Positions 22,748 through 33,861 are shown, numbered from the stretch's first letter. The stretch: DNA of 64,000 bases from Phytophthora sp. 'mugwort' (GCA_033558025.1 JAUCEF010000013.1:799001-863000), one strand, 5' to 3'. Made by a program: numbers and translations. The notes: a model not told the origin generated them from the sequence alone.

Positions 22748-23512
22748 CTACTTCCTGGTTGTCTTCTTGTCGCTCGAGTCGTTTGGCGTGGCATCTTCGA
22801 ATGCGCCCGTCACGTAGCCCAGTCCTGACGACACTGCTCCCGTCGCACGGTCCATCAAAGTGGGGCCGTCGTCTCGGTCGCTGCTTTTCGTAGTCGTGTC
22901 CGCCGGCTTGAACTTGTCAGAAGCCTCGGCCGCCTTGGTCGAGATAGTGTCAGCCGCAGTTGATGCCTGCTCTGCCATCGCCTTCTGGGTAGCCGCGAAC
23001 TGGTTTTGCAGCGACTCGAAGCCGTGGAAAGTCGCGTCTCGAGTGGAGATGACCATTGACGAGATGGAGTCCTGCCAGGACGAAAGCGTCTTGGAGCTGC
23101 TGTCTTTAGTGTTCTTCACGGTCGAGTTGACGGAGTCACGTACGTGCTGATCGTATGCCTGCGCCGACTTGCCCAAGTTGTCGAGTGCTGAGCCCATCTG
23201 CTCCATAGATCTCTTGGCGGCATCGACAATGGAGTTGGATGAGTTATTGTTGCCATCTTCGTGGATGTCTTCTCCCGACTTTTTAAATTCTTCCACAGAC
23301 GCTCTGGCCCGGTCCATTGCGGTTTGGAAAAAGGACGTGGCTGTCTCCTTGGAGGACATGTGCGTGTTGTCGTAGTCGGTGAACTTGGACTTGAGTGAAT
23401 CGAGGTAAGACGAGGCTTCATTGGCACCGTTCGTCATCATCTCCTGCAGCTTGGAGACTTCCTGTTGACTAGTATTGGACGAGTTGTTGGATGTCTTGTC
23501 GGGGATGGCCAT
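22748..23512 (-). CDS. LEA-like helical protein (family member 2, intronless)
   Basis: A single uninterrupted frame of 254 residues starting MAIPDKTSNNSS. It aligns along its whole length with member 3 at 37865-38599, sharing NGANEASSYLDSLKSKFTDYDNTH, RARASVEEFKKSGED, STRDATFHGFESLQNQF and GAVSSGLGYVT, and less closely with members 1 and 4. It is predicted to be almost all helix, Ser/Ala/Lys/Asp-rich, without signal peptide or cysteines. The position equivalent to the phase-0 intron of members 1 and 4 (SYLDS|LKSKF) is uninterrupted. A role in stress protection or lipid surfaces is plausible but unproven. Confidence 0.85.
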   Translation of the reverse strand: MAIPDKTSNNSSNTSQQEVSKLQEMMTNGANEASSYLDSLKSKFTDYDNTHMSSKETATSFFQTAMDRARASVEEFKKSGEDIHEDGNNNSSNSIVDAAKRSMEQMGSALDNLGKSAQAYDQHVRDSVNSTVKNTKDSSSKTLSSWQDSISSMVISTRDATFHGFESLQNQFAATQKAMAEQASTAADTISTKAAEASDKFKPADTTTKSSDRDDGPTLMDRATGAVSSGLGYVTGAFEDATPNDSSDKKTTRK

Positions 23513-23830
23513 GGTTGGGTGATGTGAGTCTTGTCTTTGACTTGGCTTGTGCGCTTGAGCTCAAATGTTGATATGAAGTTAAAAGCCTCGGTAACTGGGC
23601 GACCGATCGCAATAGCACTGGCCTGCTTGAAGGGCGCCACGAGCAGGCACCCATTAGTATTTTAATGGCTGCGGTGAAATGTGTCACTGAGAAATCTTTG
23701 ACCAGCAGTGAGATACAAGGTGGCCGTTAGTTGGGGGGGGGGAAGCCAAGTCGATAAGCTACAGTCGCTACTCCGTTGGGCTTGCTCATGCTGCTTAAGG
23801 TGGTCGCGAATTGCGAGCTTGCTTTTGATG
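23513..23830 (-). promoter_or_regulatory. Duplicated promoter of LEA-like member 2
   Basis: Read on the minus strand, this 5' flank aligns to 37550-37864, with shared blocks TAACGGCCACCTT, GACACATT, CACCGCAGCCATTAAAA, TCGTGGCGCCCTTCAAGCAGG and ACATTTGAGCTCAAGCGCACAAG, the last close to the ATG. Such retention points either to a duplication that included the promoter or to constraint on these blocks. A 10-base poly-G run lies at 23733-23742. Confidence 0.65.
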
Positions 23831-23915
23831 ATTTTGCACCGGGTTGCTCGGGTTGAAGTTGGTCGGAGGCGCTTACCGTGCCGGTCCATTTCCCATTTTG
23901 CTGTCTCAAAGTCGC

Positions 23916-24269
23916 ATGACGAGCACAATCGACCCCCACGCTTTCGCGGTTGCCATGGAGCTGGCCAACCAGTTATCAAGCGATGGCGCGTTCGTCGACG
24001 ACCATGACGAGGATACGTACAGTGAGTACGAACGCATTTCGAACAACCACATGGAGAACGATCCCGCACCTGAGAGTGAAGGTGTTCTGGAGTTTCGAGA
24101 GTCGATCCCTGACAGCGTGAGCGTCGATATACCGACGGTCAATGGCACGAGTACACTCTTAAAGGATGCGTCTGTTTTGCGAAATTTGAGTCGAAGCCTG
24201 AGCTGGTGGCTGCGAACCGAGTACATGGTGGATGTGTCAGCGGAAGACTTGTTGGCGGTGAACGGGTAG
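23916..24269 (+). CDS. Hypothetical acidic protein, doubtful
   Basis: An open frame of about 117 residues starting MTSTIDPHAFAVAMELANQL, acid-rich (DDHDEDTYSEYE), with no domain I recognise. It is divergent from LEA-like member 2, about 400 bp away. A second short frame just downstream (about 24273-24388, SDRGYFPPPVQGEWYMY) could be its continuation after a frameshift or short intron. It may be a small gene or transposon debris. Evidence is only open-frame length and non-random composition. Confidence 0.25.
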   Translation: MTSTIDPHAFAVAMELANQLSSDGAFVDDHDEDTYSEYERISNNHMENDPAPESEGVLEFRESIPDSVSVDIPTVNGTSTLLKDASVLRNLSRSLSWWLRTEYMVDVSAEDLLAVNG

Positions 24270-24388
24270 TCGTCATGTCGGACCGCGGGTATTTCCCGCC
24301 ACCGGTGCAGGGAGAATGGTACATGTACTCCATATTTGATCCGCTCAACGTGGGTTGCGAACTTCCAGCAAGTACGGGTACATATTAA

Positions 24389-25550
24389 TTCTTGACAGAG
24401 CACAATTACTGAATAAATTATTTGTACTTTTCATAGATGTGTTCAATAATTGTGTATATCAATATTTATTTGTTGTGGAAGCTGTAAATGAATTACTTCA
24501 ACTATTATTTGTGTCCGCTCTAACAAAGAATTAAAAAGGAGTGCAATAATTATTGAGATGCTTTCTTTAATTAATCAATTGTTGTGCGTTCTAGTTGAAG
24601 TTTCCGTTGTCGATTGCTTGAATCGACGACGCGCCCAAATCAACCTGCAAAACCGAGAGCCCAAGCGCACTGGAGTTAACAATGGTCACCACTAAGTACG
24701 TATTCGGACTTAGGCGAAACCTGTCCGTACGGGTTTGGACGATTCCAAACAACTTGAGAATTGTATTGGCCGCTTTTGTGAGCCGACCAGCATCGGCAAG
24801 TTTGGCTGGAATTCATAATAGTGTTTTCGCTGATAGATTACGATGGAATATTCGGAAACAGCAAGAAAAGAAGTTGAGTGCGAGGAAATACCGGGAAGCA
24901 TGGAAAATGGGTCTGGTGGCGATGAATGATGTCAATTCGCGCTTGCTTTGAAGTACTCACTGCACCACCCCGAATCTCTGCGTCCGGGTGTTCCTGTCAC
25001 AAACTTTCCGAAAACGGGCTCGACGACTACGTGACTTGTGAATATCGATGAAGCAGGAATGTTTTCATAAGACACCCATGAGATAATTCTATCATCGTTG
25101 GAGTGATTGTCGAAACGTCAAGTCCAGGAAATGTCCAAGGTTCTTGTTGGCTGATGTTACTGAGACCGGAAGGTGTTCCTATCATTTACGTACATGTGAG
25201 GGGTCATGAATTGACATGATAATGTACTTTGGAATAGTGCTTCGCTTTTGAACGAAGTTCAACCAGCTGTTTATCTCACGGATGGGGAAGTTAAAGTAAA
25301 CGACGGTCTCAAAGCAGATGACGGTCACCCATGGCAAGATCTCTAAATATATGAACTTGGAGACTTCGCTTTTTCGAGCGCGTTGTCCGAGCTCCACCCT
25401 AGATCATCTCCTGTGTTACTCTGGTTCGACACAGAACAGACACAGAATGATCACTTAAACTTAAACGCAAAAAATTTTCATTGTTGAAGATAACATGCAG
25501 CAAGCACAATGTGCTACTCTTCGTTACGAAACACATCGCACTGCTGAATA
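24389..25550. other. AT-rich non-coding stretch
   Basis: 24390-24600 is very AT-rich with ATAATTATT motifs. An open frame at 24682-24951 (89 codons, KQQEKKLSARKYREAWKMG) is not recognised. The frames that follow contain stops. Probably decayed repeat sequence. Confidence 0.35.
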
Positions 25551-25554
25551 TCAA

Positions 25555-26640
25555 TTACATTGTACAATGTACCGAGTCATAGATATGACTGCGCCTTGTA
25601 TCGACAGTCGTCCCGTGGTCTTTTTTGCAAGCAGCAGCTCCAACACGACGAGGCACCAGACGCCATACGAGCAGCCGTTCTGCTGCGTGTACCAGTCGAT
25701 CTCCTTGTAGGTGATTCTGTTGTTCAATCGTAGCAAAGGCTCGATGACCACACAGTACGCTCGACATCAACACCGCGAGATTCCTCTTCAGTTGGAGCGG
25801 GTCAAACGTGTAGCACACCTGCGTCCGCTTGTCTAGCAGGTATGCTGCCCTGTGGTGGTCGAGGCAGATGATCGCAATGATATGGTCGTTGAAGGCTCCA
25901 AAGCTACAAACCCTCCTGAGGTCTTCTTCTCTGCACTCAGCTCTGCGAGATCATGGTAGCTTGGTTTGATGGCACCCACGTTCGGGTACATCTGCTTCAT
26001 TGCCAGCATCGCTGAAATGATAGACGAACTGTGCAGCCACAGGTTTTCGCGAAAGTCTACCACGAGCAACCAAAAAGCCACTCTGTCACTAGACGAACTT
26101 CGCTCAGCCGCATCCCCTTTACCGCTTCCTTTACCGCTTCCTTGCACGTTTGCCGCATTACCAATTTGCAAATAGAAGAAGTTAAAACAATGTTTTATCG
26201 AGTGAGTATGAAGCACTTACCTTTGTGTAATCGCTGAAGTCTATAAAGGGTAGGAAACGAGCCTAATCTGCTACCTAACTCCGTCGATCCAGTCCAGCGT
26301 AAATTGCACTACTCGGAATCGGTTGCGTGCCTCAATCCCACTGGCCATCGCTTCTAGCTGATCAAGCGTAGCAGAGCCGTACTCGACCAAGTGTGCCAGT
26401 AGGTTCAAATTGCCAGTGGCTTTAATCGCTCGATCGCCTCAGAAACATGTCCACGTGAGGAATATAAGTTATCTGCGGTACTCGCTGACCAACCTTGTAC
26501 GGTCGCACAAGTAGATACCCGGGGACTTCAACGTCCTCCAAAGCTAGCGCGTCTACCATTCCCTTCGCGATATTCATGCTGTAAGCACCATCCAGTAGAG
26601 CAGCGACGTCATCCAAGCGGACTTTGTTTGTCATCTCTTA
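25555..26640 (-). pseudogene. Ulp1-type (C48) cysteine protease remnant
   Basis: Minus-strand frames in order resemble a Ulp1-like protease of the kind often carried by or beside transposons in oomycetes. 26422-26634 (VDALALEDVEVPGYLLVRPYK) may be the upstream part. 25833-26216 holds FWLLVVDFRENLWLHSSS, where Ulp1 proteases have HW...vvd. 25551-25751 holds IDWYTQQNGCSYGVWCLVV, matching the Gln/Cys active-site strand. There the residue aligned with the catalytic Cys (usual QxNxxxCGV) reads Tyr, and the His site reads Phe. Frameshifts separate the parts, so this is a dead copy. Confidence 0.55.
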
Positions 26641-27884
26641 TCTTCACGGCCAATTCACTCGCAGCTCTTTGCACCTGCAAGACGTCACTTTTCATGCTTC
26701 GAAAGCCTTCTAACGCGCGGTGGGGGAGCGAATAAAATCGGAGCCGCCTTTGATCCCTCTCGGGGTATTCCCGGTGTGAGTCCGGCGTGGCTCCGGTGTC
26801 GCTTGAAGTAAACGTTGAAGCTGGTTCTACGGTGCAGCTACCGATACGCGTAACGATCGAGGTCCACTCGCCTGCTCTACTTGAACTTCAACTCAGGTAT
26901 CCTCACTTGCTTCTTGTTCAGAAGCAGCATGTTTCTCCTCCAGGTCGCCTCCATCTTCCCACCGGTTAGGGTGGTCTGTGTTGGCGAGGGCGGACTTGCG
27001 AAGGAAACCTGCTTGAGCGCAGTTACCAGCGATGACACCTGGGATAGCTCCGTTAAAGCGCTTCTAAGGAAGCCGCATCACAAAATTGGACACGTCCCCA
27101 CCTTGCAGCGAGTCGTAAACGCCTTGAATCCACGCTAGCGATACGGTACGTTGGTGTTGGCTGGAACGCCATCCGGTCCACGATCTTCTCCGTCAGTGCC
27201 TTCGTCTGGACGTACTAGTCTGTTGAAGCCACCGCAGCTCGCTCGCGAATTGCAGCGCAGATCTTGAGGAACCATCCGACCCCGACGTCGCCGTCGTCTA
27301 TGTTGTTTAGAGGGGCGTGCACGATCCAGCGAGTTGATAAGGTCAGCAGCGGTGGGATTACAGTCTCATAATTGCACTTGAAGCGAAAATGCATGGCGTG
27401 TCTGCGAGGTAGAAGATACGTCTTCCGGAAGATGCAGTCACAGAAAGCAGTCTGCAACGCACAACCGTAACCATATTCAATCGGAATTTACATAGCTAAC
27501 AGACCGGAACCGTACCGAACGTCGCAACAACAGCACAAAATGCAAACTCCAATGTATTCTTACCGAAATATCATCATATGTGCGTTTCCTGTGCCTGGCC
27601 ATGTCAGTATCGCGTTGCCAGGTTACGCTGAGATCCATTTCAGTCAGCCCTTGGACCGGCTGCGAACGAGTGCTGTTCAGCCACCATATCGAACGCGCAC
27701 TCGCTAATTGCATTTTAAGCGCGGCAAGCTCTGATCTTCGCTGAGGTCTGGGCGACTATCAACTTCGTGGTACTGCGCTACGTACTCGTTTTCAGCAATT
27801 TACTGCAGGGTAATAATCGTAGATATCGTCTCGCCCAGCGTAATCCGCGCCTCCACCACTTGCTTTATCCTGATATGAGGAGAA
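26641..27884. other. No gene seen
   Basis: Only short frames without recognisable domains (minus 27215-27457, minus 27477-27713). It may be the upstream part of the Ulp1-like remnant or other transposon debris. Confidence 0.35.
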
Positions 27885-28118
27885 CTAAATACCAAAGTAA
27901 GGTAGATTTAAAACTGATTACAGTTATATGTGCTTTTGTTGGCTTGCAATACAAACTATAGGTTACCTATAATGAAATCTAGAGAGTCGCCGATTGGGTG
28001 GCTCTTAAAGCAACTGGTACAGCGAATCCGTAATCTTGCTCAGGTTGTCAGTTGTGCTGCCCACACCACAAGGCACATCTGAAGAGTCGCATGCTGCTCT
28101 TCATGTAACCCCGTTACA
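27885..28118 (-). repeat. Gypsy 3' LTR with adjoining polypurine tract
   Basis: On the minus strand it starts TGTAACGGGGTTACATGAAGAG at 28118 and aligns to the LTR at 12059-12318. Just upstream on the same strand (28130-28119) lies AAATGGGGGAGA, a polypurine tract in the position required for plus-strand priming. This fixes the orientation: it is the 3' LTR of a minus-strand element, consistent with the gypsy coding remnants to its right. The left boundary near 27885 is approximate. Confidence 0.75.
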
Positions 28119-28130
28119 TCTCCCCCATTT

Positions 28131-29539
28131 AGATTCGATTATCGACAAATCATGTGCGAGGAAATGTGGGTCTCACACTTTCACCCGCACAGTCGAAAAC
28201 CATCGACAACCCACAGAGCTCTTACGCTGCGGCTCGTTGCTCTCACAGAGCATTTGGCAGGTTGCCCGCTAGCCCCTACGGTCTCCACGTCGACCCAAGA
28301 AGCGTTTCCCCAAAAGGGAAGCTCAAATGGCGCCTCGGCGACTACTAGGTCCAAGTCTAAAGCTGCAAAGCCGAAGCCCGAACCAGCAAAGCATCATGGC
28401 AAAAACTAAGGCATTGGACGATGTCGTTGCGGATGCAATGGAGTGCTTACATCACCTGACGCTGTGACCCGACGAAGGATCGAACTCTCGTGGCGTCTTT
28501 CGGCAGCTGTGTCTCCGGACACTCACTCGAATCCACGGCCCGTTCGCAGCCCGCCTAGCTCCGAGGAGGAGTCTGTCCGCCTTGTCCACTCGGGTGAGGA
28601 CAGCGAGGATGAGGAGGGCACCAAGTCCGCGGCAGCGCCGGATGAATCGCCCGGGATGTATGACCTCTCCGCGTGTTCCAACGGAGGAGAGGCTCTGAAC
28701 CCCTAACTATTCTGACCAGACGGACATATTTATCGACATAGATTTTAAGTCGGCACCAGCGACAGGCCACTTCACATTGAAAGAGGTCAAAGCGCGAGCG
28801 ACGCCTCTAGATCCAAGCACGCTAGTGCTTTGAAGTGTGCTGCTTCTCGATTTCCTGACAGGGACTCTGACGAGTTCGAGGCCAGTGGCCAGGCGCTGTA
28901 CCGCAAGGGTGGCCACGGACTCCCTACTCTTCAGCCCTGAACAGGAGGGGGGGGACGCTTCTGACACCGACTTCCAAGACATCGTCAATGATCTCGATGA
29001 GCAGCAGGCGCAATCCATGCGCCGTCCTGCTCGTGCGTCTGATCACGACGCACAAAGTGCTTCACCCCTGATGTCAATGCGGGGTAGATGTTTACCTGGG
29101 CCAGCTTGGTTCTCCCTGGAAGCTCATTGGAGGCTTTACCTCCCCAGGGGCATACGAACGCGTCCTAGCGGAACAGGTCTCACTTTTTCAGGAGAACATT
29201 TACGCTGCGGGGTGTGTACTTCTCGCACCCCCACCGTATTCCACCGAAGGATCTCAGCCTTCGCAAGAAGATTGAGAACAAGGGTGGGCTGGGGTTTTCC
29301 TTGGGTTCAACGTGAGGCAACCTACACCCTAGACCAGGCCGAAGACCCATTGCCACTGGGTGTCTCTCCGCGGCCGCTCTGTCCAGGTATTGAAGGACGA
29401 GTGCCAGCAGACCAACATATTGATCCAACGGGACCATCCAGTCCATTTTGTTCACCTTTTTGGCAAGCGACAGCTCGTGAGTGAGCACCAGCGCTTAGAG
29501 CAGCGGACTCACTCCGAGCGAAGTTACGACGTCCGTCCA
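28131..29539. other. Unresolved gypsy-associated region
   Basis: 1.4 kb between the polypurine tract and the chromodomain remnant, longer than a normal chromovirus 3' UTR. Plus-strand frames at 28443-28706 (acidic, SEEESVRLVHSGEDSEDEEG) and 28837-29484 and a minus-strand frame at 29180-29488 are open, but I recognise none. It may be gag-like debris of another element inserted here. Confidence 0.35.
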
Positions 29540-29842
29540 TCAGAACGTGACCAGTATCGACTGCTGAAAAGCAGCGGGTGATTCAGGTTCCTGGTGCTTT
29601 GTCTCCCAGGCGTCAACCGACTTCGGACAGTCTGCCTGGAGTCGCTCGATCGGTTCCGAGTTCTGCGAAGGAGGATAACCTCTCCACTTCACATGAAGTT
29701 CGCGCTTTCCGTGGTGTCGCCTCTCGCGGCCACACACTCCAGACCACGTGGGGGTTACTATCTTGGTAAAGCAAGACCGTAGGAGGGGGGGGGGGCTTTG
29801 ACGACTTCCCCCTCGAGCCGCCCTCTTTGGTGGTGGCTTCAA
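29540..29842 (-). pseudogene. Chromodomain remnant of gypsy integrase
   Basis: The minus-strand frame contains GKRELHVKWRGYPPSQNS, EPIERLQADCPKSVDAWETKH. This is the fold-defining core of a chromodomain (VKWxGYP...WEP...C), with the Trp of WEP missing. Chromodomains at integrase C-termini guide chromovirus insertion to chromatin. An 11-base poly-G run at 29785-29795 interrupts the frame upstream. Confidence 0.8.
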
Positions 29843-30352
29843 GACTTTCTCCGTCCCCTGACTCGCTATCGCCTTAGTGCAGCAAGACCTGAGGGCCCTT
29901 CACGTGTATTCGCGGTGGAGATGGCACTAGTGTTGGACCTGGTGGTCAAGCGGCCTCTGGATCTGGACAACAGGGTCGCTTCGACCGCATGTGGAGTCAC
30001 ATCGACTCGCAGCATCGTGCGGGACATGAGCGAGTCGACCGCCAAGATCGGACTGATGACGTATTGCGTCTATCGAGCCGGCTCGACCAAGTCGCTGACG
30101 GGGTCTGTCGTTACCAGGACCATGCTGCTGATAGTTGTATCGCTTATCAGCAGCGCGCGTACGGACAGTGGTGGATGCCGTCGTATTCGCATGGGGGTCA
30201 CTCTTACGGGGCTCAGGCCTACGCGCCTCCGGTGCATGAATAATAGGAGTACCGCTACGGGTGTCTGTTTTCTTCTGCTGAGCGTTCAGCACCGGAGACC
30301 TAGTCCCGTTTCGAGGAGGTTCATTCACGTCCTCGCGGGCATCCTCCGCTCC

Positions 30353-31463
30353 CTACGGCTCTTGAATCCGTTCAGACAGCTCCCATAAAATGTCCGGTGG
30401 GTCGTCATCGACTAGGCAAGTCGATGTGTAGGCGTTGCCATGCCTTGCCAAAACCCAAAAGGGTCCAATGAAGCAGTGCTTCAGCTTGTTGCTAGCAACA
30501 ACACTTACGGTCGCCAGAGATAGGTTACGAATATCAAGTAATACGAGTTCCTCTTCTCTATATACCTTAAGTTCCTCTTCAATGTATGTCGGAGTATTCT
30601 TTTTGTCGGTCTTCTGCGTGTGCCATTGCACCACGCATTCGGCTGATGACATTCAGCCTGCTGTCTACAAAGGTCGACAGCTCTTCCCGTAAAGAGACTG
30701 ATTTCAAACCAGCAACCTGGGAAGGAAGTGCTTTCCGAGCCTCTGCCCCACTTACGGCGGAAACCCCAAAGCCACCCTGGATAGAGAGAGGTACTCGATG
30801 GTGCCTCAACCCATTCTGGTAGAACGGCGCGAGCCCAGTCGATGCTTGAACCGCATTGTTAAGCGTAAACTCAACCTGGGCAAAGGTCTCGGGTAGACCA
30901 TGACGACGAACACTTTGTTTAAGAACAGCCGTGCGGCTTGTTCACCCGTGACCGTACCAGGCACCGGAGCAAGTGGATCATCTTGCTCAGGCGACACACG
31001 AACACCAAAATACCGGTGTTGCAGCGGTCGTCGGCCAGTAGGCCGAAGACAAAGTCGAGGTACATCGACCTTCAGCGTTCGTAGGGAACGTGCAGGCTCT
31101 GTAACGGAGCCGAGGCATGTCTGCGAGCTTGACCCGCTGACATATTTCACATGTACGGACGTATTTGGCGACCCAGGGCCACCGGAACGCCATAGAGACC
31201 ACATAAAAAGTTTGCTCTCGGCCAATATGCCCACAAGAAGGCACTTCGTGCGCTTTATGAAGGATATCATACTTCAGATCATCATCGTTGGGAACAACGA
31301 TCCGCGGCAGATCAGATGGCTCTACTCGGTAGAGAAGCAAGCCGTCCACCGCCTCTAGCGATGATGTGGACAGGCGTGTCAAGGTCACGAAGAAGCTGAT
31401 CTCGCTGGCGAGGCGAAAGCTGCTCAGCTTTTTTGGCATCATCGCAGGAGTTAAAAACTGCAA
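30353..31463 (-). pseudogene. Gypsy integrase remnant
   Basis: The HHCC zinc-binding module is visible at about 31130-31265 (HKAHEVPSCGHIGREQTF... CEICQRVK). The core follows in another frame (30806-31080, LAPVPGTVTGEQAARLF). The C-terminal part is next (30579-30809, EARKALPSQV and a DRQKEY block; 30353-30652, NKLKHCFIGPFWVLARHGNAYT). Order and spacing match gypsy integrases. Several frameshifts break it. Confidence 0.8.
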
Positions 31464-31469
31464 AACGGT

Positions 31470-32265
31470 GACAAGGTGGACATCCTCCGTGTACGCTTCG
31501 TGTATCCGGTTGTAGAGATCTGCGTAACCCGACTAATATGCGCGAGCTCATAGTAGGGTCGACGTGGCAACGCACCCGCAGCACATTCAGCTTTCCAGGT
31601 TTGTACTCAACACGGAAATTATATTCCGCGAACAAGAACAATTCGTTTGCTGCGACACATGCGGTGAATGAACCGCAGTCTGCAAGGACCGTGGTCTGTG
31701 AAGATTACAAAAGGGCGTGAGCCTAGGAGGCACACCCTAAACTTGACAAGGGCGTACTTCATGGCTACCCCGCTCCTTCTCACGACGCGGGGTAGTTTTG
31801 TTCCGCAGCCGTCAACTACTGGGATTGGGACCAGATGACACGTCCGTGTCCATCGTCGTCCAGTTGTTGCAATGTACAACCAATTGCGTAGTCGCAGGCG
31901 CCACATACTACTCTGAACGCCTTCGGCTCGTTTGGCAAGACCAACATTGGAGCGCTCTGAAGGCCCCGCTGCAGTCGAATGCATTTTGGTGTCGTTTCTC
32001 TCACGACCAGTCGGCGCCCTTCTCGAGGAGTTCCGACAGGGGTCTAGCCATCTCGGCATATCCTCACTGTATTTGGGCAGAGAGTTGGCCAGGCCCAACC
32101 ATTTGCGAATATTGTTTTGGGACGTGGGTGCTGACCACGCCGAAATGGCCTTGACCTTCTCCGGGTCGGCACGCACACCTGCGCGAACGACGAAGCAGAA
32201 ATTTGATCTCCTCGGTCGCGAACAGGCACTCGTTGATGTTGGCTAGAGCTCGTTAGTTCTAACAC
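31470..32265 (-). pseudogene. Gypsy RNase H remnant
   Basis: Minus-strand frames show the RT/RNase H connection (PEKVKAISAWSAP, IRKWLGLANSLPKYSEDM) and RNase H ends (RPFVIFTDHGPCRLRF and FAEYNFRVEYKPGKLNVL at 31570-31640). The pieces alternate between frames. A Trp/Tyr-rich DYATGCTLQQ-like stretch near 31870 marks the start of RNase H. Confidence 0.7.
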
Positions 32266-32511
32266 TCAGCGCGGATGGCCAAATGCACCTCGAGAGCCGC
32301 CTTGCCTCGTTCGGCACGGCTATGAACGGATATATCGTCAAAGTATGTCTGCGTTAACGCACGCAATGGTCGGGAGAACTGCATGACCAAACGGTTGAAC
32401 GTCTCTGGGGCATGCGACAGCCCTTGTGGCATCACCAGCCACTACCACAGCATTCCGCTTAGAGTTGTGAGTGGGATGTCGCTGTCGCGCATCCGGATTT
32501 GGTAATATATA
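32266..32511 (-). pseudogene. Gypsy reverse transcriptase, 3' part with YFDD
   Basis: The minus strand reads YYQIRMRDSDIPL, one TAG stop in place of a Trp or Glu codon, then MPQGLSHAPETFNRLVMQF and the active site YFDD at about 32334-32345, followed by ISVHSRAERG. Unlike the copia copies in this window, the catalytic YFDD is intact. The part begins exactly at the boundary of the inserted LTR. Confidence 0.85.
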
Positions 32512-33099
32512 TGTGGCGTAGAGGTATCAATCCAAACACGAATAAGACCCGATCCGCTTCCCAACTGCATCCAGACACCGACTAACGGAGGGGGTTCCCC
32601 GATGATCCGTGGTCTGCTGAACTTGGTCTCACCGTGTGTACCCCTCGGTGGGCTGAATTTGCTCTCGTGGGACTCCGAAGGATGCAGCGATGTAAAGTCT
32701 TGAGCGTCCTGGCGGGACGCGGGGATGCGTGGAGCAGCGCGGAAGTCTTCGCTCTGCTGCAGTTATTATTATCGATCGGGGACCTGGACTTGGTCCGAGG
32801 CCGAGGTTGCCGTGTGGCGTTGTTCCTTTCCTCTTTTTTGAGTTGCTTGCCGCTTCCTTAGCGGGATCTTGCGAGTTGAGAGTCGAAACGATCGTCGGCC
32901 AAGCACTGAATGCCGATCGATCGAGATATGCGTTGAGCAGCAGTTTGCTAGCGTGGGGGAGGGTCGGCCAATATACGATCCGATCCTCTCACCACAACAC
33001 TAGATCTGCTCCCTTGGACTGGTTAGCACCTTGGTGGACCAATGTAGTTCCCTTTCCGCGGTACCTGAAAACCGCCTAAGTCGTCCAATGCAAATTTGA

Positions 33100-33640
33100 G
33101 TCTGATTGTTGTTTATCCTTTCTTGTCCTATCTTCGCCGATGTCGCAATGTGTATACCGATCTGCCAGATCGCGGATGTCGAAACATGTATACCGATCGG
33201 CGAATACCAATCCGCCCGATCTGTCAGATCCCGGGTATCGGTCCGATCTATCCGATTTGCCAGATCCCGGACGACGATATGTCTACGCCGATCCGTGAAC
33301 ACCGATCAGCCCGATCTACTAGATCCCGTATGTCCGAACCTGTATGCCGATCTGCCAGAAGTGTGTTACCGATCCGATCGAGGGCTGATCTGGATCGATC
33401 ACTGTCCGCTGAAAACCGATCAGAGTTGATCCAGGTCAGCCGCGATCTGCATGTCGCCGATCGGTCTTGATCCACGTCCCTTGACTCCAATTTTGATGTC
33501 CGGCGCCGATCCGGTCTAAGCCGATCTGGGCCGGTCGGGACTAAACGTGGTCCGATCCGCATGTCGCCGATCGGTCTTGATCCTCACCCCTTGCCCGGAG
33601 CTGGTCAAGGATCGGCAGTGATCGAGGGTCGATCGGGAGT
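33100..33640. repeat. CCGATC-rich degenerate repeat array in U3
   Basis: More than twenty CCGATC or GATCGG hexamers occur in about 540 bp. Longer units are visible: GCATGTCGCCGATCGGTCTT at 33449 and again at 33560 (111-bp spacing), and TGTATACCGATC or close variants near 33151, 33188 and 33340. The array lies upstream of the TATA-like box of the inserted LTR and may act as a set of transcription-factor sites. Confidence 0.75.
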
Positions 33641-33648
33641 GAGTGTGG

Positions 33649-33660
33649 TCATATAAAGAG
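33649..33660 (+). promoter_or_regulatory. TATA-like box of the inserted LTR
   Basis: CATATAAAGAG about 200 bp before the 3' end of the 1.35-kb LTR, a normal position for an LTR promoter. Prediction from position and sequence only. Confidence 0.5.
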
Positions 33661-33861
33661 TAGATCGGTCACGACCGGCCGATCGCCAGTAAGTTTATTC
33701 CTTCGTCCTTCGCCCGCTCTTCGGCTTTGCGTGATCTCCAACCCGGGTCGCCGTCACATTCGTATTCCGCCTCCTGTCAGTTGTCCTCTGGCTGATCTCA
33801 TCCACCTATCTCGCGGCTCGTTGCCACGGGATTTGAGATTCTTATTAGACGCTTCTCCACA

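Larger units (their letters stand above)
32512..33861 (+). mobile_element. Solo LTR, 1350 bp, inserted in gypsy RT
   Basis: Termini TGTGG at 32512-32516 and CCACA at 33857-33861 are inverted repeats, flanked by 4-bp direct repeats TATA (32508-32511 and 33862-33865). Removing the insert plus one TATA copy joins the two halves of the reverse transcriptase in frame with the expected residue spacing. In plus orientation there is a long U3 with CCGATC-rich repeats, a TATA-like CATATAAAGAG near 33650, then about 200 bp to the TTCTCCACA end. No internal coding region is present, so it is a solo LTR or a non-autonomous LTR unit of a family with an unusually long LTR. Confidence 0.8.

Noticed and set aside
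29798..30388. Plus-strand frames between chromodomain and integrase as a separate gene
   Set aside because: The interval fits the variable linker of the minus-strand gypsy polyprotein. No domain is seen on the plus strand.
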